The notes: generated by a model from the letters alone, not told the origin. A DNA stretch of 64,000 nt from Gaiellasilicea sp963745775 (GCA_963745775.1 CAVUYY010000008.1:62001-126000); one strand, 5' to 3'; shown: positions 25,584-35,920, counted from the stretch's first letter. Numbers and translations are program-made.

Positions 25584-26735
25584 TTAGACCTCGACGAGCA
25601 GCGCGTCTCCCTGACCGCCGCCGGAGCAGATCGCCGCGAGGCCGAGCCCGCCCCCGTTCCGGCGGAGCTCGTGGATCATCGTCCCGACGATCCTGCCGCC
25701 GCTCGCGCCGACCGGATGACCGAGCGCGACAGCGCCGCCGTTCACGTTCACGATCGCCTCGTCGGCGCCGAGCAGCCGCGTCGAGTTGAGCGCGACCGAG
25801 GAGAACGCCTCGTTGATCTCGACGCGCTCGACGTCCTCGATCGACTTGCCGGCCTTCTCGAGTGCGAGGTGGCCCGCGCGAGCGGGCGTCCGCGCGAGGT
25901 ACGCGAAGTCGTCGGCGACGTAGGCCTGAGCAAGGATGGTCGCGAGCACCGGCCACCCGCGCCGCTTCGCGAGCTCCTCCGAAGTGACGATCACGCATGA
26001 GGCGCCGTCGTTCACGCCCGGCGCGTTGCCGGCGGTGGTCGTCCCTTCGGGATCGAAGACGGGCTTCAGCTTCGCGAGCGACTCGAGCGAGGTGTCGCGC
26101 CGGATGCCCTCGTCCGCAGTCACGTCGTCCACGGCGACGATCTCGTCCTCGTAGCGGCCCGCGTCCTGCGCGGCGGCGGCGCGCTGATGCGAGCGATAGG
26201 CCCACGCGTCCTGCTCCTCGCGCGTGATCCCGAGCTCGCGGGAGACCTTCGCGTTCTGCTGGACCATGTGCAGGTTGTCGAAGCTCGAGGTCAGCCCGTC
26301 GAAGATCATCGAGTCGATCACCTCGCCGTGGCCGAGCCGGTAACCGAACCGCGCCTTCTTCAGCAGATACGGCGCGTTCGACATCGACTCCATCCCGCCG
26401 GTGACGACGAGCTCGTGCTCGCCGGCGCGGATCATCGCGTCCGCGATCTCGATCGCCCGGATCGACGAGGCGCAGACCTTGTTGATCGTGTCAGCCGGCG
26501 TCTCCTTCGGCAGGCCCGCGCCGATCGCGGCCTGCCGCGCGGGCGCCTGACCCGCGCCCGCCTGCAGCACCTGGCCCATGATCACGTACTCGACCTCGTC
26601 GTTCTCGATCCCGACGCGATCGAGCGCCGCGCGAATCGCAAGCGAGCCGAGCTCGGTCGCCTCGTACTTCGCGAGCCCGCCGCCGAGCTTGCCGAACGGC
26701 GTCCGGACGGCTGCCACGATCACGGAACGGCTCAT
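25584..26735 (-). CDS. Acetyl-CoA acetyltransferase (thiolase)
   Basis: Type II thiolase, 383 residues, intact. Nucleophile cysteine in INKVCASSIRAIEIA (about residue 88), active-site histidine in ALGHPVGASGGR (about 343) and second cysteine in AICSGGGQGDA (about 373). Runs acetoacetyl-CoA synthesis or thiolysis in cytosolic short-chain acyl-CoA metabolism, matching the nearby dehydrogenases. A TAGGGT hexamer 7 nt before the ATG supports this start. The upstream M42 gene ends a few bases away. Confidence 0.95.
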   Translation of the reverse strand: MSRSVIVAAVRTPFGKLGGGLAKYEATELGSLAIRAALDRVGIENDEVEYVIMGQVLQAGAGQAPARQAAIGAGLPKETPADTINKVCASSIRAIEIADAMIRAGEHELVVTGGMESMSNAPYLLKKARFGYRLGHGEVIDSMIFDGLTSSFDNLHMVQQNAKVSRELGITREEQDAWAYRSHQRAAAAQDAGRYEDEIVAVDDVTADEGIRRDTSLESLAKLKPVFDPEGTTTAGNAPGVNDGASCVIVTSEELAKRRGWPVLATILAQAYVADDFAYLARTPARAGHLALEKAGKSIEDVERVEINEAFSSVALNSTRLLGADEAIVNVNGGAVALGHPVGASGGRIVGTMIHELRRNGGGLGLAAICSGGGQGDALLVEV

Positions 26736-26742
26736 GCCGCTC

Positions 26743-26748
26743 ACCCTA
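26743..26748 (-). promoter_or_regulatory. -10-like hexamer for the thiolase gene
   Basis: TAGGGT on the minus strand, 7 nt before the ATG at 26735, overlapping the presumed stop codon of the M42 peptidase gene. Confidence 0.45.
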
Positions 26749-27766
26749 GCGAGCGAAGTTCGCGCCGGCTCGAGCAGCCGGGCGAACGCGACCACGAGCT
26801 CGACGCAGGCCTCGAGGTCGGCGAGCTCGACGATCTCGATGGGCGAGTGCATGTTGCGGAGCGGCATCGAGACGACGCCGGTCGGGATCCCCTCTCCCGA
26901 GGCGAAGACGCCAGTCGGCGTCCGTCGCGGTCTTCGAGCCCGTCTCGACCGAATAGCCGATCCCCTCCGCGCGTGCCGCCTCGGTGAGGAGCTCGAACAC
27001 CCGCGGGATGGACGGTGGGGCCGCGGAAGATCGCGGGGCCGCCGCCGAGCCCGTGCGCACCGGCCTCGTGGACGTCGCCGCCGGGAGCATCCGTCGCGTA
27101 GGTGACGTCGAGAGCGAGCGCGACCTCCGGCCGGACAACGCGCGCGGCCACCTGGGCACCCTGACCGCCGAGCTCCTCGTGCGTCGTCGCGACGACGGCG
27201 ATCCCCCGGCCCCGAGCCGGCGGAAGGCCTCGAGCGCCACGTAGACGCCGGCACGGTTGTCGAGACTGCGAGAGGCAACGCGCCCGGCCGCGAGCTCGAC
27301 CGGCGGCGCGCAGAGGACGATCGGATCGCCTGGTGCCGCGAGCTCGCGAGCTTCCTCGGCGGTTCGGGCGCCGACGTCCACGTAGAGGTGGCTCCACTCG
27401 ATCTTCTCGGCGTCGTCGGAGACGCCGCGCGACCACGACCCGGGCACGTGCCGCGTCGCGGTTCGGATCTCGACGTGCTGGCCGTACGCGACCGCCGGCC
27501 GGCGACGGAGCCAGCGGGTGGATCGGAGAGCAGGCCGTCGTCGCCGATGTGCGAGACGGCGAGCCCGACGACGTCGAGGTGGGCGAAGAGCGCGAGCCGC
27601 AGCGGCTCCGGTCTCCGTCGGGTCGGAGCGATCAGGTTGCCGATCGCGTCCGTCTCGACCCGACCCATCCCGCGAGCCCCTCGCGCACGGCGTCGAAGGC
27701 GAGGTGCTCGTGCCCAGTGGGGCCGTGTGCTCGAAGGAGGGCGTCGAGAAGGCGCGGGATCGCCAC
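26746..27766 (-). CDS. M42 family metallo-aminopeptidase (multiple frameshifts)
   Basis: Dinuclear-metal aminopeptidase of the M42/FrvX group, about 340 residues. Metal-ligand motifs are all present but spread over frames: LALFAHLDVVGL, SLDNRAGVYVALEAF, ATTHEELGGQGAQ, ALDVTYATDAPG and NMHSPIEIVEL. Shifts occur near 27668, 27497, 27208, 27003, 26919 and about 26753; four or five are +1 and one (27497) looks like -1. The net 3n+1 length agrees. GTG 27766 is 7 nt after a TAGACT. All motifs survive, so the gene may be intact in the organism, but a young pseudogene is possible. Confidence 0.75.
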
Positions 27767-27773
27767 GGCGGGC

Positions 27774-27779
27774 AGTCTA
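27774..27779 (-). promoter_or_regulatory. -10-like hexamer for the M42 peptidase gene
   Basis: TAGACT on the minus strand, 7 nt before the GTG at 27766. It overlaps the first base of the trpE ATG, so the two divergent promoters are nested within each other's coding sequence. Confidence 0.45.
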
Positions 27780-29029
27780 TGGCGGTGCCGCCGGCCGAGA
27801 TCTCGACCGACCTCCTGACGCCGCTCGGCGCCTATCTCCGCCTGCGCGGCGAGGGTCGCTCCAGCTTCCTGCTCGAGTCGGTGGAGCAGGGACGGCTCGG
27901 GCGGCATTCGTTCATCGGCTCCGGGTCGCGCGTCGTCTCGTTCGAGGAGGCGGAAGCGCTCGACGAGCCTGTCGTCGGCTACCTCGCCTACGACCACGTG
28001 GCGCGACTCGAGCCGACCGTGCCGCTCCCTGCAGCCGGCGACGACCTGCCTGAGAGTCGGTTCGTCATCGCGGACACGCTCGTCCGCTACGACCACGGCA
28101 GCGGCACGGCGACGGTGCTCGCAGGCGATCGGGACGAGATCGCGCGGCGGCTCGAGCAGGAGCTTGTGCACGATGAACACAAGGTCCGCTCGCCGTCCGC
28201 ACCGACTAGGCGCTTTCCGGCGCGGGCGGAGTACGAGGCCGGCGTGCGGCGGATCCAGGAATACATCCGCGCCGGGGACGCCTTTCAGGTCGTGCTCTCG
28301 CAACGCGCGGAGCGGCCGACGAGCGCGTCGGCTCTCGAGCTCTACCGGGCACTGCGGCGGGTCAACCCGTCGCCGTACCTCTTCCTGCTCGAGCTCGACG
28401 GGCTCGCGCTCGTCGGCTCCTCGCCGGAGACGCTCGTCAAGTGCGAGGACCGCCGCGCCAGCCTCAACCCGATCGCAGGCACCACGCACCCCGGAGAGGG
28501 AGACGCAGAGCGGCTGCTCGCCTCCGAGAAGGATCGCGCCGAGCACGTGATGCTCGTCGACCTCGGCCGGAACGACCTCTCGCGCGTCTGCCGGGCCGGC
28601 AGCGTGCGGGTCGAGCGCTTCCTCGAGCCCGAGCGGTTCTCGCACGTCACCCACCTCGTCTCGGAGGTGACGGGCGCGCTCCGAGACGACGTCGGCCCGT
28701 TCGACCTCCTCCGCGCCTGTTTCCCCGCCGGCACCGTCTCGGGCGCTCCGAAGATCCGCGCGATGCAGATCGTCAGCGAGCTCGAAGGTCGTCGCCGAGG
28801 CCCGTACGCGGGCGCAGTCGGCTACGCCCTACCCGACGGTACGCTCGACACCTGCATCGCGATCCGGACGATCGTCCTTCGCGACGGGGTCGCGCGGCTC
28901 CAGGCGGGCGCCGGGATCGTGGCAGACTCCGAACCGGGCGCCGAGCACGAGGAGTGCCTGAACAAGCTGGCCGCGCTCGAGGCGGCCATCGACCTGGCGG
29001 AGGCCGAGTTTGCTGCTGATGCTCGATAA
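27779..29029 (+). CDS. trpE: Anthranilate synthase component I
   Basis: Converts chorismate to anthranilate with ammonia from TrpG. 416 residues, short for TrpE because the N-terminal region is compact. The tryptophan-feedback motif is kept in SFLLESVEQGRLG (about residue 33). Chorismate-site motifs: NPSPYLFLLEL, LVGSSPETLVK, NPIAGTTHPGEG, DRAEHVMLVDLGRNDLSRV, HLVSEVTG and PAGTVSGAPKIRAMQI. First gene of the trp operon; only 12 bp separate it from the divergent M42 gene. trpG overlaps its 3' end by 20 bp. Intact. Confidence 0.95.
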   Translation: MAVPPAEISTDLLTPLGAYLRLRGEGRSSFLLESVEQGRLGRHSFIGSGSRVVSFEEAEALDEPVVGYLAYDHVARLEPTVPLPAAGDDLPESRFVIADTLVRYDHGSGTATVLAGDRDEIARRLEQELVHDEHKVRSPSAPTRRFPARAEYEAGVRRIQEYIRAGDAFQVVLSQRAERPTSASALELYRALRRVNPSPYLFLLELDGLALVGSSPETLVKCEDRRASLNPIAGTTHPGEGDAERLLASEKDRAEHVMLVDLGRNDLSRVCRAGSVRVERFLEPERFSHVTHLVSEVTGALRDDVGPFDLLRACFPAGTVSGAPKIRAMQIVSELEGRRRGPYAGAVGYALPDGTLDTCIAIRTIVLRDGVARLQAGAGIVADSEPGAEHEECLNKLAALEAAIDLAEAEFAADAR

Positions 29030-29583
29030 CTACGACTCGTTCACCTACAACCTCGTGCACCTGTTCGAGGAGCTCGGAGCCGAGGTGCGGGTTTTCCGGA
29101 ACGACGCGATCACGGTCGAGGAGGCCGAGGCGCTCGAGCCCAAGCACCTGGTGATCTCTCCCGGTCCCGGCCGTCCGGAAGACGCGGGCATCTCGGTCGA
29201 GCTGATCCGCCGGCTCGGGCCGCAGCGTGCCGACGCTCGGCGTCTGCCTCGGCCACCAGGCGATCGTCGAGGCGTTCGGCGGCGAGGTCGGGGCCGCGAA
29301 GGCGCTCCTGCACGGCAAGTCGTCGCTCGTCGAGCACGACGGCAAGGGCGTCTTCGCCGGGGTGGCGCAGAACCTCGAGGCCGGTCGCTACCACTCGCTC
29401 GCCGCGGTCGAGATCCCGGACGAGCTCGAGATCTCCGCCCGGACGCCCGACGGCGAGGTGATGGGCGTCCGCCACCGCGAGCTGCCGATCGAAGGCGTCC
29501 AGTTCCATCCCGAGAGCGTGCTGACGCCGCTCGGCCCCCAACTGGGAGCAAATTTTCTCGGGAGGAACTTCCTGCGCTCGTGA
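29010..29583 (+). CDS. trpG: Anthranilate synthase glutamine amidotransferase (one +1 frameshift)
   Basis: Class I amidotransferase subunit giving ammonia to TrpE. LDNYDSFTYNLVHLFEELG at the N-terminus, ISPGPGRPEDAG, the nucleophile in GVCLGHQAI, HGKSSLVEHDGKG, and the catalytic HPES in GVQFHPESVLTP. One extra base near 29224 (between GP and VPTLGVCLG) splits the frame; span 3n+1. TTG 29010 is chosen over ATG 29019 because GGAGG ends 6 nt before the TTG and it gives the usual MLLMLDNYDSF start. Coupled to trpE and trpD by overlaps. Confidence 0.94.
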
Positions 29584-30593
29584 TCCAGACCGCGCTCTCG
29601 CGACTGCTCGACGGCCACGACCTCTCGCGCGCGCAGGCCCGCGACGTGATGAACGAGATCATGAGCGGCGAGGCGACGCAGGCGCAGATCGGCGGCTTCC
29701 TCGTCGCCCTTCGGCTCAAGGGCGAGACCGCCGACGAGATCGCGGGCTGTGCCGAGGCGATGCGCGAGCATGTCTTGCCCGTCCGGCCGAAGCGCGACGA
29801 TCTCGTCGACGTGGTCGGCACGGGCGGCGACGGTGCGAACACGTTCAACATCTCGACCGCTGCTGCGCTCGTCGCGGCAGCGGCGGGAGCCGCGGTCGCG
29901 AAGCACGGAAACCGTGCGGCCTCCTCGACGACGGGAGCGGCGGACGTGCTCGAGGCTCTCGGCTTCACGCTGGAGCTGCCGCCGGAGCGGATCGAGCGCT
30001 CGATCGACGAGCTCGGCTTCGGCTTCCTCTTCGCCCAAGCGCATCACCCGGCGATGCGCCACGCCGCGCCGGTGCGGCGCGAGCTCGCGGCGCGTACGGT
30101 GTTCAACGTGCTCGGCCCGCTCACGAATCCTGCCGGAGCGAGGGCGCTCGTCCTCGGCGTCTACACGCCCGAGCTCGCACCGATGCTGGCGGAGGCGCTC
30201 GTGCAGCTCGATGCCCGGCGCGCCTTCGTCGTCCACGGTGCAGGCGGGCTCGACGAACTCTCCCCCACCGGGCCGAACCTCGTCTGCGAGGTCGCCGACG
30301 GGAACGTGCGGCGCTACGAGCTCGATCCGGTCGAGCTCGGGATCCCGCGCTGCGATCCGGCCGAGCTCAGCGGCGGCGACCCGGCGACGAACGCGCAGGC
30401 GCTGCGCGGCGTGCTCGGCGGCGCCGACGGCGGGCACCGCTCGGCGGTGCTGCTGAACGCGGCCGGCGGGATCGCCGCGGCCGGGCACGCGGCCGACCTG
30501 CGCGAGGGGCTCGAGCTGGCGCGCGAGGCGATCGACTCCGGGATCGCAACCGAGCGGCTCGACCGGCTGGTGGAATTCTCGAATGCGGTTTAG
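29580..30593 (+). CDS. trpD: Anthranilate phosphoribosyltransferase
   Basis: Transfers phosphoribose from PRPP to anthranilate. 337 residues, intact. PRPP-site motifs GTGGDGANTFNIST (about residue 80), KHGNRAASSTTGAADVLEALG and FNVLGPLTNPAGA are all present, as are the N-terminal helices with MSGEATQAQIGGFLVALRLKGET. GTG at 29580 overlaps the trpG stop (GTGA); trpC overlaps its 3' end by 11 bp. Confidence 0.95.
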   Translation: MIQTALSRLLDGHDLSRAQARDVMNEIMSGEATQAQIGGFLVALRLKGETADEIAGCAEAMREHVLPVRPKRDDLVDVVGTGGDGANTFNISTAAALVAAAAGAAVAKHGNRAASSTTGAADVLEALGFTLELPPERIERSIDELGFGFLFAQAHHPAMRHAAPVRRELAARTVFNVLGPLTNPAGARALVLGVYTPELAPMLAEALVQLDARRAFVVHGAGGLDELSPTGPNLVCEVADGNVRRYELDPVELGIPRCDPAELSGGDPATNAQALRGVLGGADGGHRSAVLLNAAGGIAAAGHAADLREGLELAREAIDSGIATERLDRLVEFSNAV

Positions 30594-31733
30594 GGACGCC
30601 CTCGCCGCGCCGGGCTTGGGCGCCATCGCCGAGATCAAGCGACGCTCGCCGTCGCTCGGCGACATCCGCCCCGACGCCGACCCGGCGCAGATCGCCGCGG
30701 GCTACGAGCGCGCCGGCGCCGCGGCGATCTCGGTGCTCGTGGACGAGCGCTTCGGCGGCGACTGGAGCGATCTCCGGGCGGCGCGCTCCCGCGTGGCGAC
30801 GCCGCTGCTCGCGAAGGGCTTCTTCTCGACCCAGGATCACCTCCGCACGGCGAAGGAGGCAGGCGCCGACGCCGTCCTGCTGCTCCTGCGCGACCTCGAC
30901 GACAGCGAGACAACCAAGCTGATCGCGCTCGCGGAGGAACTGGAGCTCGACACCCTCGTCGAGGCACACGACGCCCCCGAGCTCGAACGCGCGCTCGCGC
31001 TGGGCGCGCCGGTGATCGGGATCAACGCCCGCGATCTCGCGACCTTCGAGATCGACCGGCGAACGCAGCTCGAGCTGGTCGCGCGCATCCCCTCCGACCG
31101 GATCGCAATCGCCGAGAGCGGGATCTCCAATCGCGCCCAAGGCGCGGCCGCCGAGCTGGCGGGAGCCGACGCGATCCTCGTCGGCTCGGCTCTGATGCAG
31201 GCGCCCGACCCCGCCGCGAAGCTCGCCGAGCTGCTGGCGCGCCCGCTCGTCAAGGTCTGCGGCCTGACCCGCGAGGAGGATGTCGCCGCCGCCGCCGACG
31301 CCGGCGCTGATCTCGCCGGGTTCGTGCTCGCGAAGGAGAGCCCGCGCCGCGCCCCCGCCGTGCTCGACGTCCCGGAGACGATGCTTGCGGTCGCCGTCTG
31401 GGTCGGCGAGGCCGGCGAGTCGCCCGCGTCACTCGACCAGCTCTACGAGCGCGACGGCGACCACCGCAGCCGTGACGCCGTGTTGCTCCGTGACGGCGAT
31501 CCGGTCGGCAACGTCCTCGACCTTCCCTGGCAGGACGACGATTCCGAGCACTGGCGCCGAGCCGCCGAGGCCGAGGGGCGCGTCATGCTCGCGGGCGGGC
31601 TTGCCGCCGACAACGTCCGCGCTGCGATCGCAGCCGTCGAGCCATGGGCCGTCGATGCCAGCTCGCGGCTCGAGCTCGAGCCCGGGATCAAGGACCACGA
31701 CGCCGTTCGTGCCTACGTCGAGGCCGCGCGCGG

Positions 31734-31737
<4 letters not shown>
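30583..31737 (+). CDS. trpCF: Fused indole-3-glycerol-phosphate synthase / phosphoribosylanthranilate isomerase
   Basis: Bifunctional protein for two consecutive steps of tryptophan synthesis. Residues 1 to about 220 are TrpC: IAEIKRRSPSLGDI, ISVLVDERFFGG-type loop (VLVDERFGGDW), LLAKGFF, INARDLATFEID and IAESGISNRA. Residues from about 222 are TrpF: LVKVCGLTREEDV with its catalytic cysteine, GFVLAKESPR, VMLAGGLAADNV and the acidic WAVDASSRLELEPGIKD. 384 residues with a short linker. Actinobacteria often lack trpF and rely on PriA, so a C-F fusion here is notable. Intact; ATGA overlap with trpB. Confidence 0.93.
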
Positions 31738-32843
<1,106 letters not shown>

Positions 32844-32847
<4 letters not shown>

Positions 32848-33414
32848 GCTCGGACAAGAATCGCACGACGCTCTCCTCCTACTCCTTCCCGGACGAGCTC
32901 CAGGTCGACGACCTGATCGTGCGCGCACCGCGCCACGAGGACGTGGAGCGGATCGTCCCCGCCTTCGTCGATCCGCTCGTCGGCGGCGAGGCTGGCCTGC
33001 CGCCGTTCGACTCGGCGACGCTGCACGACTTTCTCGACGAGCAGCTCGAGGACAATGCGGGCCGCGGGGATGCTGTCCCCGTACGTGATCGAAGACTCCG
33101 CGGCCGGCGAGATCCTCGGCGGCTGCGCAATGCATCACCTCGACCGGATGCGCGACGTCCTCGAGGTCGGCTACTGGCTCTTCGTCGCCTCCCGCGGCCG
33201 CGGTGTGGCGACGCGAGTCGTGCGCGCCATGTGCGAGCACGCCTTCGCGGGCGGGGTCTATCGCGTCGAGGCGGTCGTCCGGCCGGCGAACACGGCATCC
33301 GTGCGGGTGCTCGAGCGCGCCGGCTTTCGCGCGGAGGGAGTCCGTCGCGGGATCCTCCGCCACGAGGGAGCCCGCGTCGACGCTCGCCTCTTTGCACGCC
33401 TGGTCGTCGATTGA
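32844..33414 (+). CDS. GNAT family N-acetyltransferase inside the trp operon (one +1 frameshift)
   Basis: About 189 residues, RimJ/RimL-like. Motifs: DLIVRAPRHEDVERI at the N-terminus, GGCAMHHLDRMRDVLEVGYWLF, the acetyl-CoA loop SRGRGVATRVVRAMCEHAF, and VVRPANTASVRVLERAGFRAEGVRRGILRHEG. One extra base in a G-run near 33067 separates the first 75 residues from the rest (span 3n+1). ATG overlaps the trpB stop (ATGA), and its stop overlaps the trpA TTG (TTGA), so it is translated in register with the tryptophan synthase genes. Substrate unknown; a trp-related role is only suggested by position. Confidence 0.88.
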
Positions 33415-34115
33415 CCCGCAAGACCCTCGTGATCTATCTGATGTCCGGCCCGGAGACGCCCGCGCTCGCGGAGGCTGCGGTCGACGGTGGCGCCGACATC
33501 GTCGAGCTCGGCTTTCCCTTCTCGGACCCGCTCGCGGACGGCCCCGTGATCCGGCGTGCGGCCGAGCAGGCGCTCGCGCAGGGCATGCGGACGCAGGCGT
33601 GCCTCGAATGCCTCGCCGCGGTGCGCGCGCGCGTCGACGTGCCCCTCGTCCCGATGACGTACTCCTCGCTGCTCGAGGCCTACGGCTGGGAGCGCTTCGC
33701 CGAGGACGCGCGGGCCGCTGGCGCGAGCAGCATGATCGTCGCCGACCTCCCGGCAGGCGACCGGCCCGAGCTCCGCCGGATCCAGCTCGTCGCGCCGACC
33801 TCGACGGATGAGCGGCTCCGCCTCGCGGCGCAGCAGACCGACGGTTGGCTCTATCTCGTGAGCGTGACCGGGACGACGGGCACGCGCACCGAGGTCTCGT
33901 CCGCGCTCGGCGGTCTCGCAGCCCGCGCCCGCGCCGTTTCCGAAGGCGTCCCGCTGTACGCCGGCTTCGGGATCTCGACGCCCGAGCAGGCCCGCAGCGC
34001 GGCGGAGCCGACGGACGGGATCATCGTCGGCTCGAGAGCGGTCGAGGTCGCCGAGCAGGGCTCTGCCGCCCTGCGCGAGTACGTCGCCTCGCTCCGGGGG
34101 GCGCTCGACGCCTGA
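33411..34115 (+). CDS. trpA: Tryptophan synthase alpha subunit (short form)
   Basis: Cleaves indole-3-glycerol phosphate to indole. 234 residues against a usual 255-270. Catalytic glutamate and aspartate lie in IVELGFPFSDPLADGPVI; MTYSSLLEAYGWERF, LVAPTSTDERLRLAA, YLVSVTGTTGTR and GFGISTPEQARSA are typical. The shortening is at the N-terminus, which begins directly at KTLVIYLMSG, and in the PDLPxEE to LVAP connection. Start is TTG overlapping the GNAT stop. Last gene of the operon, in one open frame. Confidence 0.93.
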   Translation: MTRKTLVIYLMSGPETPALAEAAVDGGADIVELGFPFSDPLADGPVIRRAAEQALAQGMRTQACLECLAAVRARVDVPLVPMTYSSLLEAYGWERFAEDARAAGASSMIVADLPAGDRPELRRIQLVAPTSTDERLRLAAQQTDGWLYLVSVTGTTGTRTEVSSALGGLAARARAVSEGVPLYAGFGISTPEQARSAAEPTDGIIVGSRAVEVAEQGSAALREYVASLRGALDA

Positions 34116-34125
34116 CCTGCCGGAT

Positions 34126-34177
34126 TGTTGCGCACATGTTGCGTTTCTGTTGCACCGAGGTTTTACCCAACTAAACA
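34126..34177 (+). promoter_or_regulatory. Promoter of the peptide-binding protein gene with three 11-bp-phased TGTTGC repeats
   Basis: TGTTGC occurs at 34126-34131, 34137-34142 and 34148-34153, an exact 11-bp period. The third copy overlaps a -35-like TTGCAC (34150-34155), followed after 16 bp by a -10-like TAAACA (34172-34177). Repeats on one helical face abutting the -35 are typical of activator sites. The ATG lies at 34254 after AAGGGAG. Confidence 0.55.
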
Positions 34178-34253
34178 AATTCACCCTCGTCTGATCCCGT
34201 GACGGAACGGATTCGGGCTCGCAGCCGCGGACCCGACTGACGAAGGGAGTCCG

Positions 34254-35900
34254 ATGTACAAGAAGCTCTGGCTCTCGATTGCCATGACGGCGATCGGAGC
34301 GGGCTTGCTCGTCGGAGCAAGCATGGCGTCGCCTGCCGCACCGGCGAAGGCGAGCTCGTCCGAGGTCACGCGGGGCGGCACGCTGCGCGTCAACCTCTCG
34401 AACACCGACTTCGAGTTCGTCGATCCGGCGCTCGCCTACGACGCCGTGGGCTGGTCGGTGCTCTACATGACGAACCTGATGCTCCTCAACTATCCGGACA
34501 AGCCCGCGCCCGAGGGCTCGCGCCTGATTCCGGAAGCTGCCTCGGGCTTCCCGTCGGTCTCGAAGGACGGCAAGACGTACATCTTCACCATTCGCAACGG
34601 CCTCCGCTTCAGCGACGGCTCGGCGGTGACGGCGGCCGCGTTCAAGCGTGCCTTCGAACGCGCAGCCGATCCGAGGCAGGCCTCGCCGGCCACTGCCTTC
34701 CTCCACTCCGTCGTCGGCGCCGACGCCCGCATCGCCGGCAGAGCCTCGTCCGTCACGGGCATCGTCGCGAGCGGCCAGAAGCTGACGATCAGGCTGACCC
34801 AGAACGACCCGACGTTCCTGGCCGAGATCGCAATGCCCTTCTTCTCTGCGGTCAAGCCGAATATGGCGATCGACTCCAAGGGGCTCAACGTCTATCCCTC
34901 CGCGGGTCCCTACCGGATCTCCGGTCGCGACACCGGCCGCGGGCTGACGATCGAGCGGAACCGCTTCTATCGCGGCAACCGCCCGGCGAACGCCGACCGG
35001 ATCGTCTTCACGACGAACACCGACCTGAACCAGAGCCTCCTCCAGGTCCGGGCCGGGCAGGTCGACTACGACGCCGGCGGGCTCCCGCCGACGGCGCACG
35101 AGAGCCTGTCGAGCCAGTTCGGGATCCGGAAGGGCGGGAACGGCCGCTACTTCGTCAATACCGGGATCAACACGACCTACCTCGCGCTGAACACGAGCCG
35201 TCCCGCCTTCGGGAAGCTGAGCCTGCGCAAGGCGGTCAACCACGCGATCGACCGTCCCGCGATGCTGCGGGTGGCCGGCAAGTACGCCGGCAAGCGCTCG
35301 GATCAGATCCTGCCGCCGAACATGCGTGGCTTCCGCGAGGCGAGGCTCTATCCGATCAAGGGGGCCGATCCGGCGAGGGCTCGGCAGCTCGGCAACGGCG
35401 CCAAGGACGAGATCACGGTGCTCCACACGACCAGCTCGACCTCGATCGCCCGAGCGCAGATCATCCAGTACAACCTGCGTCAGATGGGCCTCGACGTGAA
35501 GTTGAAGCCGCAGCCGTTCGCCGTCGCGATCAAGACGGCCGGCACCCGCGGCTCCGACTTCGACATGTTCCTGATCTCGTGGTTCGCGGACTACCCGGAT
35601 CCCTTCGACTTCATCAACGTGCTGCTCGACGGGAACAACATCCAGGGCGCGAACAACTCGAACTACTCGTACCTGAACATCCCGCGCTTTAACAAGGCGA
35701 TGTCCGATGCGGCCAAGCTGTCCGGCGAGGCGCGCTACGCGGCGTACGGGAAGCTCGACGTCGACCTGATGCGAGACGCCGCCCCATGGGCGCCGCTCTC
35801 GAACGGGAACACGCGCGAGTTCATCTCGGGTCGCGTGTCGAACTACATCTTCCACCCGGTCTACGGCGGCGCGATCATGAACGCGCTCGTCATCAAGTAG
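34254..35900 (+). CDS. ABC transporter substrate-binding protein, family 5 (peptide/nickel type)
   Basis: Extracytoplasmic binding protein of the SBP_bac_5 family, 548 residues. Signal sequence with LWLSIAMTAIGAGLLVGASMAS; no lipobox cysteine is evident. GGTLRVNLSNTDFEFVDPALAY begins the domain; YIFTIRNGLRFSDGSAVTAAAFKRAFERAAD, LRKAVNHAIDRPAML, LPPNMRGF and ISWFADYPDPFDFINVLL are family features. SD AAGGGAG precedes the ATG. No permease or ATPase genes follow, so its transporter partners must be elsewhere. Likely ligand: an oligopeptide, but not determinable. Confidence 0.92.
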   Translation: MYKKLWLSIAMTAIGAGLLVGASMASPAAPAKASSSEVTRGGTLRVNLSNTDFEFVDPALAYDAVGWSVLYMTNLMLLNYPDKPAPEGSRLIPEAASGFPSVSKDGKTYIFTIRNGLRFSDGSAVTAAAFKRAFERAADPRQASPATAFLHSVVGADARIAGRASSVTGIVASGQKLTIRLTQNDPTFLAEIAMPFFSAVKPNMAIDSKGLNVYPSAGPYRISGRDTGRGLTIERNRFYRGNRPANADRIVFTTNTDLNQSLLQVRAGQVDYDAGGLPPTAHESLSSQFGIRKGGNGRYFVNTGINTTYLALNTSRPAFGKLSLRKAVNHAIDRPAMLRVAGKYAGKRSDQILPPNMRGFREARLYPIKGADPARARQLGNGAKDEITVLHTTSSTSIARAQIIQYNLRQMGLDVKLKPQPFAVAIKTAGTRGSDFDMFLISWFADYPDPFDFINVLLDGNNIQGANNSNYSYLNIPRFNKAMSDAAKLSGEARYAAYGKLDVDLMRDAAPWAPLSNGNTREFISGRVSNYIFHPVYGGAIMNALVIK

Positions 35901-35920
35901 CAGCAACCACCACCAAGCGC

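Noticed and set aside
27767..27778. trp leader peptide/attenuator
   Set aside because: Only 12 bp separate trpE from the divergent gene; no room for a leader with Trp codons and alternative stems.
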